12,659 nucleotides of DNA, taken from assembly GCA_050248595.1 (NCBI GenBank), contig JBFWSB010000095.1, forward strand, positions 1 through 12,659, given 5' to 3'. The notes under the pieces were generated by a model. The model did no database searches, had not been told where the DNA came from, and saw only the letters and a list, made by a program, of their open reading frames with translations. Below, in pieces: positions 1-4,993 of the stretch (position 1 is its first letter; every line of letters begins with the position of its first letter). Both the position numbers and the translations under genes were made by a program. The DNA is from JAGWAZ01 sp050248595. Its GTDB lineage: Bacteria > Bacteroidota > Ignavibacteria > OLB7.

Positions 1-171
1 GAATACGCAAATTGTATACCTTGTAGCTGTATCCACACGCAAACATGTGGCGACAGGACTTCTTCCAACAGATTTTTCCTCTGATAGAAGACTTGTTTGT
101 GCCAGGCTCAGAGTAGTTGAGAAAACAGCGAGACTCAACAGAAAGACAATTGTAAAGAGAATCTTTTTCAT
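1..171 (-). CDS. Secreted protein, N-terminal part only (runs off the left edge)
   Basis: Reading the minus strand from an ATG at 171-169, the frame stays open for 57 codons to the window edge. The first 25 residues form a classic Sec signal peptide: a lysine-rich start (MKKILF), a hydrophobic core (TIVFLLSLAVF), and a small-residue cleavage site ending SLAQ. The next roughly 32 residues are polar and include two cysteines, in VATCLRV and TICVF. The mature protein should therefore be exported or anchored outside the cytoplasm. Its family cannot be judged from this much sequence. The start lies 12 bases after the stop of a minus-strand reading frame (TAG at 184-186), so the two may once have been co-transcribed. 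No good ribosome-binding site precedes the ATG; a GGAG lies too far upstream. The signal peptide is the strongest evidence that the gene is real. Confidence 0.6.
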   Translation of the reverse strand, partial: MKKILFTIVFLLSLAVFSTTLSLAQTSLLSEEKSVGRSPVATCLRVDTATRYTICVF

Positions 172-183
172 AACGCAAAGTGC

Positions 184-677
184 CTATCTACTCCATAAAA
201 AACGACCTAATGATTCTATGAGTTCAAGATCGGTATTTTGAATGATTGAACCGCCATATTCCATCACCTTTTCGGAAGATGAGTGATTCGAGGAGGAGGA
301 GTTGCATGGTTCATAGATGAGTCCAGAGTCCTTCCGCAAGATATGGCAACTGATCCAGAATCATAAACCGGTAGCCCCAATAGCTCTTCGGATTCAATAC
401 TGTAGAATTGAGCGCCACCTCCGTCACCTGATCCTCTCACTGCCGTGAACACAACCAGATCACTCTGGAGGACTTTGCAATTATTCGTCGATTCTGTCCC
501 TCGATACTCAACCTGTATGGCTCACTCGGATGCCCCTCGACTCTCAACAAGTATGGGAGTACTGTCGAAAACAGCAGCGAAGTACCAAACAATCCTCCCT
601 TCGCTATCTTTGCTCGTCATAACGGCCACTATAACCTGGGACAAAGCATCTGGCATGTATAACGTAAAAGACTCTGG
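184..677 (-). pseudogene. Probable decayed minus-strand gene, family unknown
   Basis: On the minus strand, one frame is open from 677 to 267 apart from a single TGA at 524-522. It reads with a normal protein-like mix, for example TLYMPDALSQVIVAVMTSKD before the stop and IQVEYRGTESTNNCKVLQSD after it, and it ends at a TGA at 266-264. A second frame, open from 360 to a TAG at 186-184, continues in the same style (EKVMEYGGSIIQNTDLELIE) and ends 12 bases before the next minus-strand start. One stop plus one frameshift between about 360 and 264 would join them into one chain of about 160 residues. I do not recognise the family. The plus strand is also open across 445-677, so part of this could be chance, and sequencing error would give the same picture. 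I infer decay from the protein-like composition and the operon-like spacing to the downstream signal-peptide gene. Confidence 0.35.
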
Positions 678-3135
678 CTATCAGCATTTCAAGTCATTCA
701 ATACGTTTGGAGTTCTCATATCCATTTTCACCTTGCTTCCAACTTCACTTCTCCTTAGCCAAGAAAGCATTGAATTCTCCGAAGGGCTGACCACAAGCTG
801 TTTCTCCGAGTCAAGTCGCTCCCCGATCTTCATCAACTACCTTCTCTTCGACTTTGTCCACGGGAATTTGACACTCCCCGTTGAGGGAGGAGTTGCGTGT
901 AAAAATCCAGATGGAACAACCTCGAAGTGGAAGAAAATCGAACGAGATGAAGAAGGTTGGTTTTCGGACTTGGAAACACCATCCGACTGGGTTTTCCTTC
1001 CCTACGAATCGGCTACCGAAACTATCATGCTCCTCCAGACACGTGGGAACAGCATGACGATAGTGAACGGCGAACCGCGAGTGGGAGATATTTACGACTA
1101 CGGAACGGTTATCAACCCGGTAAAGATCAGGAAGGGGATGAACGCGATCTACCTGATTGGCTCACGTGGTAGAATGAAGGCAAGCCTGAGCAAGCCGAGG
1201 TCGCTGTTCACTCTCACCGATCAGGATATGACCCTCCCTTCGATTGTTGTAGGTCACGCTGAAGAGAGTTGGGGAGCTGTTCGCATTGTTAACGCAACCG
1301 AAGAGTTTCAAGGTGAACTCAGAGTTCGGTGCGAGATTGCAGGCCAAAGTGTAGAGACAACTCTCCCCCCACTCCCTCCCCTGACGACTACAAAAATTGG
1401 GTTTCGGATACCGGCTCTTTCTCTCAACGAAGTGGGAAAGCAATCGGGACTCTTAACGCTTTACTCACTATCGAGTAAGACATCCGACGACCTTGAGTTT
1501 GAGCTTGAGGTGGTATCTCCCAACGATGACCGGAAGGAGACGTTCATCAGTGATATTGATGGAAGCGTGCAGTACTACGCCGTATCTCCTCCCACCAGCG
1601 ATACACTCCAACACCCAGCTTTGATTCTCACACTGCACGGCGCTTCTGTGGAGGCAATCGGTCAGGCGCGGGCATACTCTCCGAAGGATTGGGCAATCGT
1701 CGTTGCCCCAACAAACCGCAGACCGTTCGGTTTCGACTGGGAGGACTGGGGTCGACTTGACGCACTGGAAGTGCTTGAACTTGCCAAGCAGAAATATCAA
1801 CCTCCGCCACAGCAAATTTATCTGACGGGTCACTCGATGGGAGGGCACGGAACATGGCAACTCGGCGCGACGTTCCCGGACAAGTGGGCTGCCATTGCTC
1901 CATCGGCAGGCTGGTATAGCTTCTGGTCGTATGGTGGGAAGGAGGAAGTTGAAGAACAATCGGGAATTGAGGAGATCATTGATCGCGCATCAAACCCAAG
2001 TCGTACTCTTGAGTTATTGCGCAACTACAAACATCACGGCGTCTACATTTTTCACGGCGATGCTGATGAGACTGTTCCGGTTGAACAAGCACGCTTTATG
2101 CGGGAACGGCTCGGCACATTTCATCCCGACCTCTGCTACTATGAGTATCCAGGTGGGAAACATTGGTTTGGCCAAAGTGTCGACTGGCCTCCCCTGTTCG
2201 ACTACTTCAAGTGGCACTCGATCCCGTTGAGCAGTGACGTGAATCAGGTGGAGTTCTACACGGCATCTCCCGGAATTTCATCTCGCTCACACTGGGTTGA
2301 GATTCTTCAGCAGGAGAAGCAGGGAATGATTAGCTCGGTCAACATTGCGCGAGATCGTGAAAGTAGCACGTTCACTGGAACCACTGACAACGTCACTCTC
2401 CTTGGACTTGACGTAGCAGATTTTGAGGGCGAAGGTTCGATCAAAGTAGAACTCGACAGCCTAAACACGCTTGAACTACCAAGACAACCGGGACAAGAAC
2501 GCATCATCGTGAAGCGCGTAGGGAATCAATGGCGCGAGGGAACGCTGCCACAACAAACCGAGAAATCTCCTTTGAGCTATGGGGGCTTTAAGTATGGAAT
2601 GCAGCGGCGAATGATATTCGTCTACGGCACAAAGGGAACGGCAGATGAGACTGCGTTGATCTACGCCAAAGCCCGATACGATGCGGAGACCTGGTGGTAC
2701 CGTGCAAATGGTGCTGTCCAGCTTGTGCCAGATACGGCATTCGATCCATCCAGTTCGCCAGATCATAACGTTGTTCTCTACGGCAACGCAGCTACCAACA
2801 ATTCATGGGAAGCTTTGCTCGGAAGAAGTCCAGTACAAGTTGGACAAAACTCAGTAGAGATCGGGAAGCATCAAGTGACAGGAGATGACTTGGCGATCTA
2901 CTTCTTGCGCCCACGTCCGGGGAGCAAGAGCGCATCGGTTGTTGTGATTGGAGCGACTGGTGAGAAGGGGTGGAGAACTGTATTTTCCAATCGGTATTTT
3001 ATTTCGGGGGCAGGATATCCTGACCTGCTCCTCATCTCATCGGAAATGCTCCGCTCAGGAAAGGATGGAATCAAAGCCGCTGGATTTTTCGGGAATGACT
3101 GGAGTGTGGAGAAGGGGGAGTTTAGTTTCGAGTAA
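655..3135 (+). CDS. Large secreted alpha/beta-hydrolase esterase/peptidase (prolyl oligopeptidase-like)
   Basis: From the ATG at 655 the product is 826 aa. Residues 1-36 resemble a signal peptide, with a hydrophobic stretch VLISIFTLLPTSLLLS at about 20-35. Residues 37 to about 310 are an N-terminal region of uncertain fold. The catalytic alpha/beta-hydrolase domain spans about 315-510. It has an oxyanion-type LTLHGAS near 326-332, the nucleophile elbow GHSMGG with Ser394, the acid in HGDADETV (Asp471), and the base in GGKHWFG (His503), so a full Ser-Asp-His triad is present. The last ~310 residues hold motifs (LYGNAATNNSWEALL, GDDLAIYFLRPRPGS) that I associate from memory with large Planctomycete/Bacteroidota secreted esterases. 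The enzyme probably cleaves an ester or peptide bond outside the cytoplasm; the substrate is unknown. The frame is open back to a GTG at 445, but the extra 70 residues would bury the signal peptide and they overlap likely antisense coding sequence, so I prefer 655. No ribosome-binding site decides the start. Confidence 0.8.
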   Translation: MYNVKDSGYQHFKSFNTFGVLISIFTLLPTSLLLSQESIEFSEGLTTSCFSESSRSPIFINYLLFDFVHGNLTLPVEGGVACKNPDGTTSKWKKIERDEEGWFSDLETPSDWVFLPYESATETIMLLQTRGNSMTIVNGEPRVGDIYDYGTVINPVKIRKGMNAIYLIGSRGRMKASLSKPRSLFTLTDQDMTLPSIVVGHAEESWGAVRIVNATEEFQGELRVRCEIAGQSVETTLPPLPPLTTTKIGFRIPALSLNEVGKQSGLLTLYSLSSKTSDDLEFELEVVSPNDDRKETFISDIDGSVQYYAVSPPTSDTLQHPALILTLHGASVEAIGQARAYSPKDWAIVVAPTNRRPFGFDWEDWGRLDALEVLELAKQKYQPPPQQIYLTGHSMGGHGTWQLGATFPDKWAAIAPSAGWYSFWSYGGKEEVEEQSGIEEIIDRASNPSRTLELLRNYKHHGVYIFHGDADETVPVEQARFMRERLGTFHPDLCYYEYPGGKHWFGQSVDWPPLFDYFKWHSIPLSSDVNQVEFYTASPGISSRSHWVEILQQEKQGMISSVNIARDRESSTFTGTTDNVTLLGLDVADFEGEGSIKVELDSLNTLELPRQPGQERIIVKRVGNQWREGTLPQQTEKSPLSYGGFKYGMQRRMIFVYGTKGTADETALIYAKARYDAETWWYRANGAVQLVPDTAFDPSSSPDHNVVLYGNAATNNSWEALLGRSPVQVGQNSVEIGKHQVTGDDLAIYFLRPRPGSKSASVVVIGATGEKGWRTVFSNRYFISGAGYPDLLLISSEMLRSGKDGIKAAGFFGNDWSVEKGEFSFE

Positions 3136-3174
3136 GAGCGTTTCAAGTGAAGAATAGGAATCACCCTTTATCTC

Positions 3175-3203
3175 TTCTTCGTGCTCTTGGTGTTCTTAAT
3201 GTT
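3175..3203 (+). repeat. Dispersed repeat family R1, left arm
   Basis: The core at 3186-3203 (CTTGGTGTTCTTAATGTT) matches the reverse complement of 3343-3360 at 15 of 18 bases. The two form widely spaced inverted arms around the R2 unit. A third relative lies at 4944-4973. The motif resembles short, low-complexity intergenic repeats that I recall from many Bacteroidota, Chlorobiota and cyanobacterial genomes. The internal match is seen directly; the wider family membership is from memory. Confidence 0.5.
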
Positions 3204-3240
3204 TTATCTCTCCAGAAAGACAGACTTGTTTGTTTCACCT

Positions 3241-3336
3241 CTCTGTCACTCAGAACGGAGCGTAGCGGAGTGAAGAGTCTCTCAAGTGTTGTGGAGAAGT
3301 AAGGTCTTGCTCTACTGTTCAGGAGAGATGGTTCAG
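3241..3336 (+). repeat. Dispersed palindromic repeat family R2
   Basis: The unit at 3243-3283 contains CAGAACGGAGCGTAGCGGAG, a 10-base-period CGGAG-CGTAG-CGGAG-TG run, followed by GAAGAGTCTCTC. I recall very similar motifs, usually read as a palindromic intergenic element with two arms facing each other. A second, degraded arm may be GGAGAGATGGTTCAGAAGG at 3322-3340. The element sits between the convergent esterase and DUF2071 genes. No transposase is present, so any mobility would have to be supplied elsewhere. Confidence 0.5.
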
Positions 3337-3341
3337 AAGGG

Positions 3342-3373
3342 TAACACAAAGGACACCAAGAAATCACCAAGGG
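3342..3373 (-). repeat. Dispersed repeat family R1, right arm (inverted)
   Basis: AACACAAAGGACACCAAG at 3343-3360 is the inverted partner of 3186-3203 (15 of 18 bases). It is followed by a related AAATCACCAAGGG. With the left arm and the R2 core it makes a composite of about 200 bases with inverted ends, reminiscent of a miniature element, although I see no clear target-site duplication. Confidence 0.45.
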
Positions 3374-3398
3374 AGATAGCACCCTCCCCTCTCTTTTG

Positions 3399-3420
3399 AA
3401 TTTTTAATTTTGACTATTGA
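3399..3420. repeat. A/T-rich tail motif overlapping the DUF2071 stop codon
   Basis: The minus strand reads TCAATAGTCAAAATTAAAAA, close to an A/T-rich intergenic motif that is common in Bacteroidota-type genomes as I recall them. The stop codon of the DUF2071 gene (TAA at 3406-3404) and its last few codons (ending NSQN) fall inside it. The C-terminal residues therefore look supplied by repeat sequence rather than by the family's own ending. Confidence 0.3.
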
Positions 3421-4165
3421 TTTCTCCCTCCATCTTCCTTCCGCTTCTGACTACAATGTCTGAGCCATCGGCGACAAAGGCTGAGTAGGGATTGTTTGAG
3501 AGGAAGGGGACAAACTCTTCGCCGTATAACCCTCGCACATCGCAATCGAACTCCGACTCGACTGCACTCCAAGCGTTCCAGCGTGGGTGCTCTACTTGGT
3601 ACTCAACCGTAGAGCCATCTGGCTGCGCGGCATAGCCCCAGTAGTGTTCCGTGATGAAAGATTCGTGTGAGTCCTCAGGAGCTAAATAAGGTTCCCCTTT
3701 GATAGTTGCGGCAAGGCGGTTCCACTTCTCCCCCGTTCGCCACTCGTAGGCAACAAGTCCATTTGGTGCTGAGGGAGTTGGGAGTTGTAGCTGGTGGCGT
3801 GTGGGAAGAGCAACATAGTTTTCGTTGTAGACAACGCGAGCTACGAAGGCGATGGCTGCGCGGGGGACAATCTCCTTTACGAAGACAACACCTCGCCGAA
3901 CTTCTCCCTCCACTTCTCGCCGGACGTAGAACCGAAGGTTAATCTCTTCAAAGTTGAGGTGGAATGGAATTGGGATCCCCTTCACCCGCGTTCTCTTGAA
4001 GAGAAAGCCGACCATACTGACCAGAGCTTTCCCCTCCCACAGATCAAGTGTTGTCCCCGCAGGTACTCTCGGCAAAAGAATAGCCGGATCAACTTCAAAG
4101 TTCTGCATCACCAAATAGTGCCACCCGGCAGTCAGGAAACGAGGTGGGATTGTTGATTTACTCAT
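3404..4165 (-). CDS. DUF2071 (YqjF-like) family protein
   Basis: The 253-aa product matches the DUF2071/YqjF family from its first residues. It has FLTAGWHYLVMQNFEVDP at the N-terminus, then VPAGTTLDLWEGKALVSMVG, VKGIPIPFHLNFEEINLRFY, GVVFVKEIVPRAAIAFVARV and YNENYVALP. Length is normal for the family. The biochemical role of DUF2071 is not established, and no catalytic residues can be named with confidence. There is no signal peptide or membrane segment, so it should be cytoplasmic. The ATG at 4165 fits the family start, and GGATGG 7-12 bases before it is a weak ribosome-binding site. The upstream 182-base gap and the downstream flank are filled with repeats; the start codon itself touches the first repeat copy. 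It lies last in the minus-strand gene run but is the least firmly linked to it. Confidence 0.88.
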   Translation of the reverse strand: MSKSTIPPRFLTAGWHYLVMQNFEVDPAILLPRVPAGTTLDLWEGKALVSMVGFLFKRTRVKGIPIPFHLNFEEINLRFYVRREVEGEVRRGVVFVKEIVPRAAIAFVARVVYNENYVALPTRHQLQLPTPSAPNGLVAYEWRTGEKWNRLAATIKGEPYLAPEDSHESFITEHYWGYAAQPDGSTVEYQVEHPRWNAWSAVESEFDCDVRGLYGEEFVPFLSNNPYSAFVADGSDIVVRSGRKMEGEINSQN

Positions 4166-4327
4166 CTGTGACCATCCGTTTTATCCGCGTAATCTCTGTA
4201 CAATTCATCGAACGCTCGGGAAATTCGGCACGGATACAGGCGGATTGAACGGATTTTCGCTGATCTGAATTCATCCGTGATAATCCGTCTTATCCGCATC
4301 ATCTGTGTACAATTTGATCGAGCACTC
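4164..4327. repeat. Repeat family R3: direct-inverted-direct triplet
   Basis: Copy A (4164-4217) and copy B (4273-4327) are direct repeats of about 54 bases, roughly 80% alike; both carry ATCCGTNTTATCCGC and then CTNTGTACAATT. Between them, 4227-4264 is the same motif inverted: its reverse complement begins ATCAGCGAAAATCCGTTC. The inverted segment can pair with copy B, 4241-4255 against 4282-4296, at 12 of 15 positions. Copy A overlaps the ATG of the DUF2071 gene, so the repeat provides that gene's leader. I recall similar ATCCGTG/AATCCG motifs as dispersed intergenic repeats in several phyla. Confidence 0.65.
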
Positions 4328-4347
4328 CCCCCCTTCACCACGAACCT

Positions 4348-4917
4348 TTACTGATGGGACGTTATCCGCTCTTTCAATTCGAGAATCACGTAGTGGAAGA
4401 TAACCGAGTGAACGCTCTCGCTGGTACACATATCATTCAGTGGAACGTGGACTCCCTCGTCGGCAATTCCGCGTAGCTTGCCACCATCGAACCCAGTGAT
4501 GCCAATCGTCTTCATCCCCTTCCCCTTCGCAAACTCAATAGCCTTCAAGATGTTTGGGCTGTTGCCGGAGCCGGAGATCGCAACGAGCAGATCCCCCGCA
4601 CTGGCAAATGTCCTCAACTGTTGAACGAAGATATTCTCGTACCCCTCATCGTTTCCAAGTGCAGAGATGAAGGGGAGGTTGTCGGTGAGCGAGAGTGCTT
4701 TCAATCGCTTCTCTTGATCGGCGTGGGCTAAGGTCCCTTTCGCAAGGTCTTGCGCAAAGTGGCTGGCATTTGCAGCCGAGCCACCGTTGCCGATCACAAA
4801 GACTGTATTCCCTTTCTCGAACGCCTCGAAGAGAGAGTCGGTTAACCGCTCTACTTCCCCAACATCCACCGAAGAAATTGCCTTCAGCGTATAGTCTGTA
4901 TAGTCAGTAAAATTCAT
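4348..4917 (-). CDS. gmhA: Phosphoheptose isomerase-like SIS-domain protein (GmhA family)
   Basis: This is a single SIS domain of about 189 aa, the normal GmhA size (E. coli 192 aa). The sugar-phosphate-binding motifs are clear: VFVIGNGGSAANASHF, then LGNDEGYENIF, then AISGSGNSPNILKA, then TIGITGFDGGKL. GmhA converts sedoheptulose 7-phosphate to D-glycero-D-manno-heptose 7-phosphate for surface heptose synthesis. Aligned by eye to E. coli GmhA, the four metal/catalytic positions His61, Glu65, Gln172 and His180 become His, Asp, Glu and His (in HFAQDL and SESVHSVIFH). This places it in a variant subgroup, and its substrate could be a related sugar phosphate. The ATG at 4917 is preferred. An in-frame TTG at 4935 would add six residues and borders a repeat. 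The gene follows purL after about 76 bases. No partner heptose genes are visible, so function is inferred from family only. Confidence 0.8.
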   Translation of the reverse strand: MNFTDYTDYTLKAISSVDVGEVERLTDSLFEAFEKGNTVFVIGNGGSAANASHFAQDLAKGTLAHADQEKRLKALSLTDNLPFISALGNDEGYENIFVQQLRTFASAGDLLVAISGSGNSPNILKAIEFAKGKGMKTIGITGFDGGKLRGIADEGVHVPLNDMCTSESVHSVIFHYVILELKERITSHQ

Positions 4918-4940
4918 TCTGTATTCGTAGCTCAAACTCT

Positions 4941-4980
4941 GAGCCTTTGTGTATTCTTTGTCTCTTTGGTGCTCTCAGTA
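4941..4980 (+). repeat. Dispersed repeat family R1, third copy
   Basis: CTTTGTGTATTCTTTGTCTC followed by TTTGGTG at 4945-4971 resembles the R1 motif seen at 3186-3203 and 3343-3360. It occupies most of the short gap between purL and the SIS gene and forms the leader of the latter. The match is looser than that between the first two copies. Confidence 0.35.
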
Positions 4981-4993
4981 TTGATAGAAGCTT

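Noticed and set aside
445..654. Plus-strand N-terminal extension of the esterase from the GTG at 445.
   Set aside because: It would place the signal peptide about 90 residues inside the protein, has no ribosome-binding site, and overlaps minus-strand sequence with better protein character.
3371..3400. Possible rho-independent terminator after the esterase: GGGAG/CTCCC stem followed by a T-rich run.
   Set aside because: The stem is only five base pairs with an 8-base loop, lies about 235 bases beyond the esterase stop, and the T-run is interrupted. It also overlaps repeat sequence.
3175..4327. CRISPR array or insertion sequence in the repeat-rich region.
   Set aside because: Repeats are few, irregularly spaced, partly inverted and imperfect, and there is no transposase or cas gene nearby.
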